Below are positions 34,201 to 48,053 of a stretch of 60,000 nucleotides of DNA, one piece after another. The stretch is from Hydractinia symbiolongicarpus (taxonomy: Eukaryota; Cnidaria; Hydrozoa; Anthoathecata; Hydractiniidae): assembly GCF_029227915.1 (NCBI RefSeq), contig NC_079878.1, positions 21,913,501 through 21,973,500 on the forward strand. Reading direction: 5' to 3'. The position numbers and the translations under genes are program-made. Within the stretch, counting starts at the first letter, position 1. Each line of letters begins with the position of its first letter. A model generated the notes under the pieces. The model made no database searches, was not told the DNA's origin, and worked only from the letters and a program-made list of their open reading frames with translations.

Positions 34201-36039
34201 CCAAGCCATATTAAATTGTCATTGGACTTTACTGACGCCGTGGTATCTGTACATGTCCCACTATCAAAAGTATGAGAATCCTTAATGAGGACATGATCCT
34301 TAGAATAAATCAGTTTTTTTGCAGAAATGCCTCATCCATCGATTCAGAACCTGGCAGAAGACAAAAAATGTATATAAATATCATTAGATAGACATTTTAA
34401 GTGGACGGATTGTTTTATTTACTTCAAAAAAATTCAAAAATAAAAATATACCTATAACAAGAAAAGACGAATTGCTTCAAGAATGCAATTAAGAAACTCT
34501 ACAGCGCCAGTAGCAGCTACCCGCGGCGCTCGTGCTGATTAACTGCAGAGTGTGCGAGATATCTTTTATTGCAATAGAGCAAAGGAACAAATTCGCTCTG
34601 AGACATCTTTTCACGGAAAAACCAAAGCTGAAGCTATTACGATGCTGAAGTATACAAGAAAAATAACATAAAATTGAAGACATCAAACCAAATGTTTACT
34701 CTGGGAACCGTTTCAAAACATCTTCTAGACAGGTTGCTGAAGTAGTTATGCTTCTATAACTTTAACAAGAAAGATAAAAGAACAGACAACTTGTGTATGT
34801 GGCGCTGTCTTGCCGCATACTACAGCGGGGACAGAAAAGAGCGCAAATAGTTGGTCATCCAAAATACTATTGCCCTAGCGTGCGAGTAATATAAGAAACC
34901 AAAATTAAATTTTACATTGTACAAACCTGGTGGATTTTAAATGCATCGCCAAAAACTTCTACCTTAACATGAAAATGCGCAAACGAAAGACAAACAGCGA
35001 AAAAGCATTGAAGCACACTGTTTCTACATTAACAAGATAGGTGTATTGACAAAGCAGTGAAAATGCGCTGAGCTGCTAACAAGTCCTCGCACAAACAACT
35101 AAGATATGAAAAACTATCTCAAACAACTAAGATATGAAGGGGCATAAGACGAAAACTATCTGCAAAAGTCAGAAAGTAAAACGTATGCCAAGCAAGTCGG
35201 AGTAGGTGTTTTTTACAGTGAGTTCTTCAGTTACACTGCTTCACAATGGATAGGCTACATGTTGTAAAAAACAGGGAAAAATATACGCACAATGTGGCCA
35301 ACGCGTCATGCGCAAAAGCAAGACGAAAGTCAAACTGAACGAGTATGTACCTACCACGAAGATAGTCTAAGAACACCATCATGTTAGCGCCAACCACCAG
35401 CCAACAAAACCTTATAGAAAAAAGAACCAAGGCATAGGAAAAAGTTATACGGGAACTAATTTACAGCATCGTCACAGATCGTTGAATGTGAGAACCCAAC
35501 CAAATTTTTCCTTGTTTTAAAACCTTGTTAAGTTCTTTTTCCAACGATATCATAATGATGATGATATCATAATTGTCAACTTTTCGTAATTTATCAAGAT
35601 GTTTTGTTTTCAAGTATAGCTTTTTTATGACCGTCGATTACAGAATTCCCTTTCTCAGACTTTCAATACCAATATTTGATTGTGAAGCCACTAACGAAAG
35701 AGCTTTAAGCTTGTAATCTGAATTTTTTCCCTTTTTGCGTGCGTAATTGTTGTGATTAGAAAATGCCGTATCTCTGAAATGGTCATTGATAAAGTTAGGT
35801 GTTACAATATCAAAGTCCGAATCCTTAACATTGCAATATAATAATTCCAACGGAGAGACACGCGGAAAATTTAACCTTTGCCTAAAAGAGACTGTTCCGC
35901 TCCTTTTATTTGGTGTGCCGTGTAGTTAGAAATAACAGTCGTTTGATCACAACTGGTTGTTGAAGAATAAAATTTTACAATTTTCCTTTTTTCATTAAAT
36001 CGTAAAAATACCAGCGGAAAATTTGCAGCAGCGTTTGAA
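31265..36039. other. Intergenic region after gene A: no convincing gene
   Basis: The region holds the probable 3' untranslated part of gene A at its start, an imperfect hairpin at about 31755-31799 and the TIR element at 32252-32834. The remaining 3.2 kb is AT-rich with only short frames. One minus-strand frame (34042-34209, 55 residues) was not recognised. Confidence 0.55.
32252..32834. mobile_element. Non-autonomous TIR element, about 580 bp
   Basis: The left end is ACTAGTCATTAGTCCGTGGA and the right end is the inverse of ACTAGCATCGTTACCCGTGG, followed inward by the AAATCCACGGGG palindrome. The ends resemble those of the array in intron 11 and the fragment at 904. No transposase is encoded. 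Confidence 0.62.
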
Positions 36040-36440
36040 AATAGTACTTTCGCTAATTGCTCAATTTTCCCCACTAAATTTTTTAATGGCGAATTTTATA
36101 AGCAAACAGATGGTGCTATCATGGCTTAGTCTCTAGGCCCTACTTCGAACAATATTTTTGTGTTACCACGAGAGAAAACGGCTTATTGATTGTCCTAATA
36201 GTTTTCAACAAAGTTTATATAAACGTTACGTAGACGAGATCTTTTCACTTGCTTCACTCTCAAGATTATTTGTACCTTTAGGGTTATATAAGCACTAAGC
36301 ATGCTAACATCAACTTTGCCTTTGAGGAAGAGATAGAGTCTTTTTTTTTCTTCCTCGATGTTAAAATAGGTAGGAAGAAAGGCAAGTTCGTCGCCAGTTT
36401 TTTTAGCAACGTATAGTCTGTTTTTCTCTTTACTTTATCA
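36040..36440 (+). pseudogene. Broken reverse-transcriptase fragment of a retroelement
   Basis: Conceptual reading shows FNGEFYKQTDGA, then an interrupted SLGPTSNNIF, RYVDEIFSLASLS (the YVDD catalytic box with Glu for the last Asp), NINFAFEEEIES and FLDVKIGRKKGKF. The order and spacing match the palm region of Penelope-like or related reverse transcriptases. At least two frameshifts and several stops break it, so it is dead. It lies just before the start of duplication unit 2. Confidence 0.72.
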
Positions 36441-37633
36441 CAGTTTCATTGTAGTTTTTGACTTTTCTAAGTCCCATTTCTAGGCTAGTTACCGTAAAGG
36501 GGAAACGAAACGATAAAATAAGTCAAATCCACGCAATTTCCGAAGAACAGCATAAACGGACTATCTCCATTAGGCGAACTTTGGTTGCTCCAGCTCTAGC
36601 GATCCGAGCGGACAAGCTCCTGTTAAACCTTGACATGCCATAGCAAAACGTATATTTAATTTAACCCTTTTGCAGAAAAACATTTTTGCACCTTTGTTTG
36701 ATTGGCTCTGAAACATTTTTGGATTTTTAATAAATGGAGATTAATAAATGGATTTTCTTAGGTCCGGTTTTGGCCGGTAAAATAAGCTTCGGTCTGCAAA
36801 ATATATCAAATAACAGTAAATCGAAAGTTTGTTTTGGCGGGGGAGCATAGACAACAATAGCGGCTGTATTTGTTAAAAAATGCTATGTAACTAGATTTAA
36901 GAAGGTAATTAATATCTCTAAAAACATTTCGAAGTCATTCTTGTTACTTCGAATGGCTTTATGTTCAGAAATGTTACACGTTTCTACGCAAAAACTCGAA
37001 GGATATTGCGAGCTACCTATCGTGCTCGAAATTTTTTAAGTTTATTTTATCAGAAAGTTGGAGTTAAAAGCAAGGTAAGTACTTATATCAGATCAATCAT
37101 GGATATCGATTGTATGTCGGAAACCTTCTCGTAGTTTTCAGTTATATTTTGATGCCCAATATGATATTTAAGATGATTTAAGTTGTTTGTCCTTAGCGAT
37201 AATAAAACTTTTTCACCGCAATTAGCTCCACTTTCGTGTAAGTCACTAAAGTCGAAAACCAACAGACTCTTTAAGTCATTGTAACTCTAAAGAAGTTTCA
37301 CTTGGTTTTGTTTTTGTTTTTTTTCTATTTCTTCGGACTTTGTATGTTTATTGTTTTAAGCAAAACTAGCTTTTAGGTTTACCTCGACGGATTTTGCTCA
37401 CATCTTCCTCACAAACACAAGATTTTGTTTTTCCTAACAGCATATGTGCATAATTTGCTCTCTAATTGTAGTGGAGAATCTAAAACGACTTAAGTTCCGG
37501 AAAACTTCGGAATCATGAAACATTGTATTTTCGACTTTTGACATTTTTTAGAAAAAAAAGACTTTTCGACAACGTAAGTTAGCAAGTAAGTAAGTGAGTA
37601 AATAAACAAGTTAGTAACGGGAGCTTTTAACGT

Positions 37634-37860
37634 CTTCCGGATTCCATCCTAATGGTTGACGTTTCCTTTCCTTCGACTGCAACTACATTACAGCCAGAGA
37701 TACGGATAGCATTACTTTAACTTGTTGCCTGCCTGCAAGCGGATTTCTGAGCAGTAGATGGCTCCAAATACGCTGACAACACTACAGTGCGCCAGAGCTG
37801 GGAGTCAAATTCAAAACCTTGTGATTACAAGCGAATGCACTACCATCACACTGTCTCCGC
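37634..37860 (-). mobile_element. tRNA-derived SINE, older copy
   Basis: The reverse complement has a tRNA-like head (GATGGTAGTGCATTCG, then a decayed B box GAATTTGACTCCC) and a body shared with the copy at 57752-57990: CATCTACTG, AAGTTAAAG-AATGCTAT, CGTATCTCT and GTTAGG/ATTAGG-TGGAATCC. It lies upstream of gene B. A short remnant (GCAGTAGATGGCTC, 5042-5055) stands at the matching place upstream of gene A. Confidence 0.72.
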
Positions 37861-39793
37861 TGAAATTGAACCTTATTCCACTAATGTTAAGTAAACTAAC
37901 TAATCGTCCTAACGTCTGTCTGTATTTTGTGTATGATATCAGTCATCGTTGTATATAAATTTACCATGTAGGTGAAAGAGTCAAACACAAAACTGTGGCA
38001 TTTTTACGGCGGTGAAATGAAAATACTCCATGCAAATCTTGCTGAACAGGACAAGAAAAAATTAAACAAAATAATAATGCCTTACATTCCTCCATTCGCG
38101 ATTATGTCCACTGATGACTAAAAAACTGTAGCTGTGTCCGTTACATGCACAAATTTTTTTAAGAAAAAAAATCTTGTTCGTTCGAATTTTTCACCAACAG
38201 TTAAAATTACAGAAAGTGTGAGACGAAGTAAGCTTTTCATTCCTGCATTGTGATCATGTCAGTTGCTACCGTAGTGCAGAGAAGCTATTGGGATAAACTA
38301 TAGGACATTAAATGATTGTTGTATGGAAATTGCTTTATCGATCTGTTAACGTCGACATCAAAAGAAAAAAATTTGAACCTAAATCAGTCAGGCCATCTTT
38401 ACGCTGTTCTGTTTTATTTACAAAACTAAAATTGGAAAAGTAGATTAAACAGCAGTTTAAACTTTTACTGCGTTTTTGCTGAAATCCCTAAGGAAAATAT
38501 GAACGGTTTTTTTAAAAACGTACTGTATCCTGATGCTATTAGATGAGAATATCAAATATTTTGCAGTTGATTATCTTAAGCCTAGAATACACGGTAAGTT
38601 TAACCGGAACTTTTAATTGTAAGATAAAAAAACTTTTGTCAGTTTTATAAGTTTTTTAAAACGTGATAAATGTTCAATTTTTGCTAACTTTCTTCTATTC
38701 AAATTAATAAAATTATTAATGGCCATTATTTTGTTTTGGCAACTTAATATTACCTGTCCTATTGTTCCCCCCCCCCCAAAAAAAAAGGGTTATTTTACTG
38801 AAAAAGAACAAAATAGATAAATGTCATAAAATCTCTCAAGTAGAAAACAGTTTGGTGAAATATCGTTTAAGAGCAGTGAGGTCAGAATCGATGTGTTTTG
38901 TTCTATATGTTCAAAGGCAAGTATAGTCACAAAGTATTCCAGTTATTAGACACATTAGGTCAAAAAAACCTGGTTTATGTACCTTTACCTTCAATATACC
39001 TACTTTTGATACAAAATGCGTGACACGAAGAAAAAACATGTTTCAAAGAATTTCTTCCTCGCCCAAAAGTTTTTGTTCGGTTTACACGGTATATTTTAAT
39101 GCGTGTTTCTTCTTGAGACAGGTTTTAATAACGACTAGGATTAGCCTGTTGCATCATGGTGAGTATTGAAATGTGGTATTAATAAAGGTCTATGACAACA
39201 TACGAAGTAATTGTTGCAAACTACGTCACGACATTAACGTCTCGATAATATAACCGTATTTTGTCTGTCTCGGCGCATAATGGTATTGCAAGTAGCGGAG
39301 CACGCTAAATGCGATATAAAAAAGATTTACCGCATTTACCTAGTTTGAAATAAAGATTTTGAATATTTATTCTTTAATGCAGTTTTTTGCAAAAGCGGTC
39401 TCTGAAAAAACGTATTGTGTAAAATAAATAAACAGGTTATCTTAAGTGCGTGTGATAACAAAACAAGATGTTTAACCTATTCTCCAATTCGAGAAAGGAA
39501 TTGAAGTTTAAGATGCATATTACCTTTTTGACTGAACACGTTGTAACAAAAGATTTCTTTGAGAGTATTTAATTTTAACACTCTAATTCAGCTATCTCTG
39601 ATGTCATTAAAATTATTAAAAGTGAATATTTCTTTCACTTATAGTCACTAATTTTCCATTCCGTTAAACGTGCACAGTCTTTGGATGTGCTAAAAACAAA
39701 ACAATTTTTTTCAAATTGCTTAGACTGAAAAGGCATTTTTAATCGAATAACAATAATTTAATTTGGTTGCGTAGAATCTATTGTAAGCTAAAT

Positions 39794-40151
39794 AACCCCT
39801 GCATTATGTTATCAACGCAAGCTTAAGCCGAACTTTTACAATGCATTATTTATGTATTCACTGCAAAAGTACTCATAACTTATAAAGCTTTGAAACTCTT
39901 GTTAAGAATTTAGTTTAGTCAAACGTGCAGAACTTCTAGTATATACAGATCAGAATTTAGGTTTAATTTGAACTGTTAGCGCATCTTAATACCAGAATAA
40001 AATGATTGAAATGCATCAAGTTTTGTTAATGCGCGCATGCTTTTATAAATAGATCGGGATTATGGTAATAGGATAACTCAATGTAGATTTTTTAAAGCTT
40101 AACGGAGTGAAATTGCTGTGTGACTTCTTCAACAAAGTTAAAAATAGCTTA
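39794..40151 (+). promoter_or_regulatory. Conserved proximal upstream block of gene B
   Basis: This is the partner of the block before gene A, with the same conserved words and scattered substitutions and small indels. It is a candidate promoter or leader region by conservation only. Confidence 0.35.
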
Positions 40152-40168
40152 GTTTTGTTCTTATTTAG
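40152..40168 (+). promoter_or_regulatory. Candidate splice acceptor directly before the gene B start codon
   Basis: As in gene A, a pyrimidine-rich tract ending in TTTAG abuts the ATG at 40169. Its retention in both copies favours a real acceptor, for an upstream untranslated exon or a trans-spliced leader. Confidence 0.5.
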
Positions 40169-43100
40169 ATGAAGTTAAATTATTTCGTCTTGGCTTGGCT
40201 TTTCCTGCTTGTCATCGAGAATGCTGCAGAAGGTAGGTCGCCAGATTTCTAAGAATTTTTTTTCTAATATTTTTTCGCATATTTTGAAAGGTCCATGTTT
40301 ACTTATATTTGATAATAATCACATTACACATTTGCAATTCGTCGTTATGGTAGTGCCATTCTCATAATAAAATATTTTTAATCATAATTTTTAAAGTGAT
40401 GTACTTTTTTATCAGAAATAACATTTGAAGTTGTGTATCCTGAGAGAATTCACCATTCAAGATCAAAACGAGATTTGTCCACCTTAAGTGACGTAAGATC
40501 TGCTAATTTTTACTATCTTCTTTAATATTTTTCTTCCTGAAATTGGCCGGCGCCAATCTTAAACTTTCATTATCAATATTGATTATGGGCCACATTTCGC
40601 ATTCCTGCGGTTGCGGCGCCTGAGATAAGGGTTGTTCCTTAAATAGTTTTATATATGTTAATGAATGGTTTTGTTTTACTAAGGAAACATACTACAAGCT
40701 GTATATTACGCAGACCAGGATTTCGAATTATCAGTATCAGAAAATTTTATTTTGCAGAGCATTTTATAACGTAATTAGTGATCCCTATGACGTCATAAAA
40801 TTATTTTTTGACCTGGAATGAGTTTGTACTTAAACATTCTGCAACTTTGTCAAGTTTCATCACTTAAACATAAATATCCCCCCTCTCCCCTCAGGGTTAC
40901 AAAAAAGCTCGGGCATAAAAGGGTTAATACTTAAAAAATACTTGTTCAGGGAAAATGTCTCGTCATTTTCAAACAAGGATGTTACAATTCAAAGCACTTC
41001 TATGGACAATATAAATTACAGCCCTCAATTTTTAGTGTATTTTCTGATGCAAAATACCAGTTTCTACCTGTTTATTGTTGTCGTTGCTTTGTTAAGAATC
41101 CAACTATTTTATTCTCGCCGATTAACGTAATTAAAAGATTTAATTGCAGCATTCATATTATATACAATCTCGCAATATGTTTATACACGTACAGCTTTTT
41201 TTACGTCGTCAAATGCGCCAGTATTGTCTCCAAAATCTATTAATTTCTCTACAACATTAAGAATTTCTTCACGGCAGGAAGAACGAAACAATGGTGTATT
41301 GTGCTGGATTTGTTATAAGTTTGTATGACAAATTAAATTTTTTTATAAATCGGTACAATGAAATGCAAAGCTTTTACTGAAATCGTGGGAAAAAAGCCTG
41401 TCCTTTAGGAAGGATTACGATATAAAAACCTTCATTTAAATTTCCTGCGTAATATCTTTGTATTTTTTAATTTATTATACTGGTTTATATCTGTCTTTTC
41501 TTAACTATTTATACGGAAAGTCCGCAGAAATGATTGGCTAAAAAGCCTTTACTGCGGGATTTATACAGCGCGACATAACTTTAAATCTCATAGCAACCAA
41601 AATGTACTATAAATGTAAACAAATAGCTTCACAAGGGAATTGGTAACATACTGCATACTTACACAAAAATAAACTTAAAGTAAACCCACCAGAAAACTCC
41701 ACCAGAAAAAGAACAAGGAATGTTGATAATTTTAAATCCGCTAACTTTTTAATATCAACATTCACCGCAACAATAAGCAGTAAGCAAAACAACGGCGAAT
41801 GTGTGAGATAGACTCTTCTTCTGATAAAAGGATAAACTTTGGTTCAAAAAAACGTTTAATAGGGAATTAACTAAAAAATAACAGATGTGCTTTTTTGTAA
41901 TAAAACCATTTCTACGTATAACGAAAACAACATGGCATAAATTTATTTTTTTTCATTTTTTTATGTCCAAAGTTTGTCCCCCAAGAACAATAATCACACT
42001 AACGGTCGCCCCCATTATCGAACAAAAGCCAATTTGTGACGTCACAAGCCGTACATATCTAAATAGGAGTTGTGAAAATTCACTCGCTTCTTGGTCTTTT
42101 CTAGAGTGACTAAAATTTATCGCGAGGTTCGGGGAGTAAAGAAGACAAGCTTAATTTTAGTAGACCGACATATCTGTAGAAAAAATAATTTTGAAGAATT
42201 TAACAACATGCAAAAGGAGGCGAACAGAAAGAAACTTTGATACTGTTTTGTTTGGTTTTGCTATCACAAAATCGCTTACTACAAAATCACTTTTAGTATA
42301 CTTTATTGCGCATAATCATTACACATTGCTAATATATATTTTTTTTTCTCAAGTGATAACTCGTGTATAAAACTCTGAAACTATAATTATAACGGTTAAA
42401 CATCATGCTATTCTGCAGAATGTATTTACTTTAAAATATGATAAATAAAATTGCTCTTAGACAATGGCAAGAGGCACAGTTTAGCATTCCATCGATTCGT
42501 TTATTCTGAATGCGTTTGTTTACATCCAGGCGGAATAATGTGACACAAGTTAATATTTTACCGAACGGCCGTAAAATATCCCCAGAACCAAAGCTCACAA
42601 ATAAAAATAAATTAACAGAGTTCATGTTCACACTCTAATGAAGATTTTAAGCACAACTTTTTATCAGTCGTTAGTTCTCCTTTAAAAAAATTCTATATTT
42701 ACATATTCGAATGTTTTGTTTTCTTTTCGTACATGTATTTAAAAAAAATGATACAATAAACTTCAAATCGAACGTTTTCTTATTAAAACCTGCTTCTTAC
42801 TACCCTATCACAAGTAAATTTTTAGGAAATAATCCTGGTTTCTACAAACGCAAACAAAATAGAAATCAGTTAGTAAATACAATATAAACTATTTTATCTA
42901 TCTCTTCCGAGAAATATTACCCTTGGTCAGCGTATCAATCTCGTAAACTCGCTCTATACTCTAGTTTTTGTTTGTTTTTTATCTTTTTTTGTCGAAAAAT
43001 CTCAAACATCACAAATGAAATAGGATAGTAACAAAGAAAACGGACAAATTTAATTACACTTTTCTTTCGTACGTAATAAAACTTTTTTTTGTTTTTATTC

Positions 43101-46100
43101 TAGAGAAAATAGTCCCAGTATGCTACGATTACAATTTTACCCATGGCATATGACAAAAATCTTTAGGCGCTAACCAACCGTGTTTCGCAAACAAAGAATG
43201 GGCTCATAATTGCACTAATTTAAATATTTTAGTTGGATAGTCAAGAATCGGTCATGATTTGGCAATATTAAAGTTCAAGGTCATTACTAAGAATCAATTA
43301 CTATTTATTTGCTGCAATGCCAGAATGCAAAAAAAGATTCTATAAGGGCTATGATATCCTTTTATCATATTCTTATTAATGTTAATAGAGACTGTTTGTA
43401 ATTATGATGACACGATAAAATAGATTTTCAAATAAATTTTAAATAAAGCAATATTGTTGCATTAATGACGATTGCATTATGAATTCTGGACAAAAGAATT
43501 TATTTTTCAGCAGAGCATACACTAATAAGCAAGATACGAAAATGCCATGACATCATGGAGCACTAACACTCTATTTCGACATTATTCATTGTTTCCTTGT
43601 ACTTTCTTGATGTATTGTAATAGCTTAAACCCGTATCCAGAAGTGTAAAAAGGCGAAGCCTCCATTTTAGCAACATTGAAAAGATTCTCTTTATAATAAT
43701 TTGTCCCCAAGTGAGGATGTAATAAACCATAAGATATTAACCTCTTATGGTTTATCACATCTGACATGTTTTTTTTCCTCTGGGTCTCTGGTCCAATCCA
43801 TCATCACAAAAGCATTTTTCCTTCTTTTTGCAATAAGGGTACTTGCCTTTTTCTGAGGAAAAATTAACAGGTGACTCAGATGTGAGACAGAAAAATTTAA
43901 TAATATATATAAATACCAAATAAAGGCGTTTGCTAAACAAACTCACGTTACATGTTACAGTAACTACTGAGTTCAAATTTCATGCATTAAAAAAAGAAAA
44001 TAAAGAAAACTTAAGTAACTCACAGGTAGATTTTAATGCTGACATTATCAAAATGCAAAAGTTTACCCACATTGAGCTGATTTAATAATAAGTGGCACGT
44101 TTTTGTGGTAAAAAAATGTCTTATTTTCCTAACAAAAAACAACATCAATAATATAAGAGATAAATGTTTTCCTCACTTCTCCTACCGTCACCCCTTCTGT
44201 GATAAATTAGGCATTGCAGTCAACTAAAGTAATTTATTTTAGAGAGTTTGTCCATTGTTACTTAATTAAAACAGAAATAGCCTCAATAACCCAAGCTCTT
44301 GGTGATAAAGAGGAAACAAATATTTTCGGCAATATTCTTAATTTTAAAGAAAATTTTTTCTTATTCAAGCATTTTCCTTTCGGTATTCTTAAATTCGTGT
44401 CTAATTAAAGCGTCGTGAGAAGGATTGTTTAAGTGACATGTAAATAGACACAAAATATAAATGTGCATAAGCTTTACAAAAGGTCGAAGGATAGCAACCT
44501 TTACAGCACGGCTCGTAATAAAATTTCGTATTAAGTTTTGTGGCAACATCCGGCGGAAGATTCGCGTATTAAGAAATAGTGCTTTGTTAGCGGATATTTC
44601 CGCTTCCCTCGAGTTTCACAGACACGAAATCATCTTATGCAATTGCACTTATGTACCAAAAAGAAATGTGTTAATTAAACAAGAGATCACAAATGAAAAT
44701 GATCAAGAATCAATACTCTACGCACTTTCACGCCCCGCTAAAAATATAAACAGTCTAGTTAGTCTAGTTTTAGTAATAAAGAGGACAAGCGGTCAATTTA
44801 GTACCCATTTGTAAATTCAGTTTGCGTCATTCAAAAGTTAAGGTTTTGTTAAATGCATTCTATTTATTATTTCAGTATTTATTAATACTTATTTCTATTA
44901 TCAAAGACCTGTGATGACATCGAAAGGACGTGTTGCAAAATAGGCCACGATAAGCCCTTCTGACTTAAATATTGTTCAATAGTTTACCTGCTGTGCGCTG
45001 CTCAGATGTTTTAATCCTCTCTAAAAGCTCAGTTCATAGCAACAGTTGTCTTCTATTAACAGAAGTGCCCTGTTAAAATTATAATAAGTCTAAGTATCTT
45101 TTTATAGAGTAACTAACGTAATTAAATTCTAAGTGACTATGAGAAAAAAGACGTTATTCCCCAATCTGTTGATTTTGAAAACCTATCGAGAAGAAGAATG
45201 CTGTCTGCATTGCTTTTTTTACATACCAGCGTGCAAATAAATAAAAAGGAAAATGGTTTATTCACACGAAACATACTTCTAATTATGATCAATAACCTTT
45301 AACATTTTACCAGGATTAGCGCACCGTTCATATAGATAAAATTACATTACCGCAGATGGCATAAGCTTCTTTACAACTTAATTTTAATCTCATAAAAGAA
45401 AAAGTATTCAACACTGCCATAATAGCTGAAAACGGCGTCTATACATTAAAATAAAGGTAAGGTAAAGAAAGGTTTTTTCACCGTGTCTTAACTTTTTTTT
45501 TTTTTTTTAATTATAACTGCTGCCCGTCATTTTTCAGATTTGAAACGTTTTATGCACGCTTTTTATGCAACCAACACAAACTTTTTTCACATGGAGCAAT
45601 GTTGCTTAGGTTTCTCTCTTGTGCAGATTTAACTGTTTCTTACTTGCTAATTGTCACTTACTTGCTCAGCTAGTTTGGCGCACCAAAATTAAGTCATACT
45701 TATAATCACTTTCCTCGTTGAATAAAGTTGACAAAAAAAGTCCATGAGACATACATCTCAGTTCATTGTTCTTTCACTCTTATTCATTTGCTAACTTCAG
45801 GCTGGATGTTGCTTTAATGTTGCCTTGTTTTTTAAGGTATTTTAGCCTCATTTTCTGTTAAGATGTTACCTACAAGAACGCGTGTATAGCTACCATACTT
45901 CTCTACTGTCCTAAATAGAGATAAATTGAGAACTTCAAAGCTTTAACTATTCGTCTCTCTTGATGTAAAAGGCCGTAAAACAAATACATATATTTGCGTT
46001 GCCATTGGTTTGTCTGTCAAGCAGTGATGTTTTATAAGCCCTACACCTTCCAATCAACATGCATTGTTTTTAATTTGGCTGAAATAAATTGTTATTAGAA

Positions 46101-48053
46101 AATATCAATTAATTTCAACCAACTGTATAACTTATAGACGTTTTTTATATAATTGACACAAAGTTTTTCAAGAGCCATGCCATTTCTTTGTTAAAACGTT
46201 TATAAGTGCCATAGCAACCGTGTTGCTAAACGGACCCCATGTAATCTATATCCTTGAGTATTGCTCTTGCTCACTTTCTGAAGTTTCCCCGAAAGGTATT
46301 ATTATAAAAGGCAATATCCCATAATATATTCTTGCCAAGTTTAATAAAGACAGCTTGAACTATCGCAAATTATTTAAGTTTAAATACAAGAATATTTGAT
46401 ACCCAGAAAGGCCAGTGTAAGTTAGGTTAACTAAAACAACATGTTGTAACTACCTTGGTAAATTCCATCAATGAAAGATATGGTGATAATGACATTTTTA
46501 ACTCTTACTGCTTGCAATACATGTTAATTTACCTTTTAATTCGTAATAAAACCAAAGCAAACAACCAGTTCATTTGTTGCAATGCCTTGCTAATTAAGAC
46601 GTTCGAAATCAAAGGGGTCAATTTAATTCTTATCAATATTATATATTTATCGATAGGATCAGCATGAAGATTCTGCAACTTACCACATCAAAGCTAAGCA
46701 TAAGGATTACATCATTGATTTAAAGAAGCATTCGTAAGAACTTTTAATTGATGATGATGATGATTAATAAGCAAACTGACGACTGTTTTTTATTACTAAC
46801 TTAAAAACATTTATTTAGGGGCATTCATCCTGGATCAATCTTACTTCGAACATTTGATGATGATGGCCTTGCTGTTCATAATGATGTGAGTATTTTTTAA
46901 TTTCTATACTGTTTTCACAAATAAACAATTTTTCATAAGCAATATACTTTGCGTCATTAAAACATTGTGCGTAGCCTAAGTAATATTTGCATTCTTTAAC
47001 TGCAAGTAATTTTTATACATTTTTCAAAAATAAATAAATAAATTTGCTATACACATGCGTTTAATAACTAGTTAGCGGAAAGAAAATGTCTCAGTGCTGA
47101 GGTTGGTGTAGTAGTTTTTAACATTTGAAACCATTAAAGTATTTTTTATCTGCTACATTTTTATCAATTCGTTTCCTATCTCTGCTCTGTTGTACAGCAT
47201 ACGCCTGAAAATTGCCATTACGAAGGAACAATACGAGGAATAAAAGATTCATCTGTGACCATAAGTACCTGCAGACGTGGGCTAACGTAAGAAGATTTTG
47301 TTCTTCGATTCTTAATGTACCTTACCATTGTTTATCTACAAAGGACACCTTGGGAACAGATTAAGAATGCTTCATAACTTAAGGTTTTTTAAGAATTGTG
47401 CTCTGTCAAGTTTCTCTATTCACAAATGGAGAAAATTTAAGATAATTCAGCTTTATTTAAATACGAACTGCATTTTAGGCTTCTATTTACACTAACAAGT
47501 GATGCTCATCTATATATTGGTTGTGAACTAATAGAACTTTAATTTAGGGGAAGTTTGGATGACGGTGAACATCGATATGACATAGAGCCAAATGTGAGCA
47601 GTTTTATTTAACTTAAAAAAATGGGTTTACGGTATGTATCTCTAAAAAATTATTTTATTGCCTAATTTTCTATAAAGGATGTTGACGGTGGTCACAAATT
47701 TTACAAAGTTGATGATGAAATTGACAGCATAAACGAAAAGTTACTGAAGGCTTCCTACCTTGGTAAGACTCATTGTTTTATACTAAATTAGTTTTTATTC
47801 CTCAATTCATTTAAAACTGGTTTTTCAGGGGGGTTTCATAACTTTCTTTACCCTAAATATTTATATTATTGGGAAACAGGTGAAATTGCGTCAAAAGCAA
47901 CTAAGGCGAACCAGCAAGAAGTTAATTACAATAAATAACCCTCATGGAGGCTTTCATTATTTAGATCATGAAAATGTAAACAACAACTTTGAGGACGAGA
48001 AATATAGCGAGAAGTATAGCGAAGTCAGAAAGAAGAGAGACATAGCGAATTTG
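40169..48053 (+). CDS. Gene B exons 1-8: signal peptide and propeptide
   Basis: The signal peptide starts MKLNYFVLAWLFLL. The first basic site is RSKRD and the second is VRKKRD just before the protease domain, so both candidate furin sites of gene A are kept in changed form, the second as a better RxKR consensus. The NCHYEGTIRG and STCRRGLTG motifs are unchanged. No cysteine switch is visible here either. Exon 7 joins exon 8 directly, and the candidate micro-exon of gene A is absent. Confidence 0.88.

Noticed and set aside
34042-34209. Short minus-strand open frame of 55 residues
   Set aside because: It has no recognisable domain, no partner frame and no splice or neighbour support. Short frames of this size are expected by chance.
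44461-44814. Open frame of 117 codons in intron 2 of gene B
   Set aside because: The region aligns with intron 2 of gene A, where the frame is not kept.
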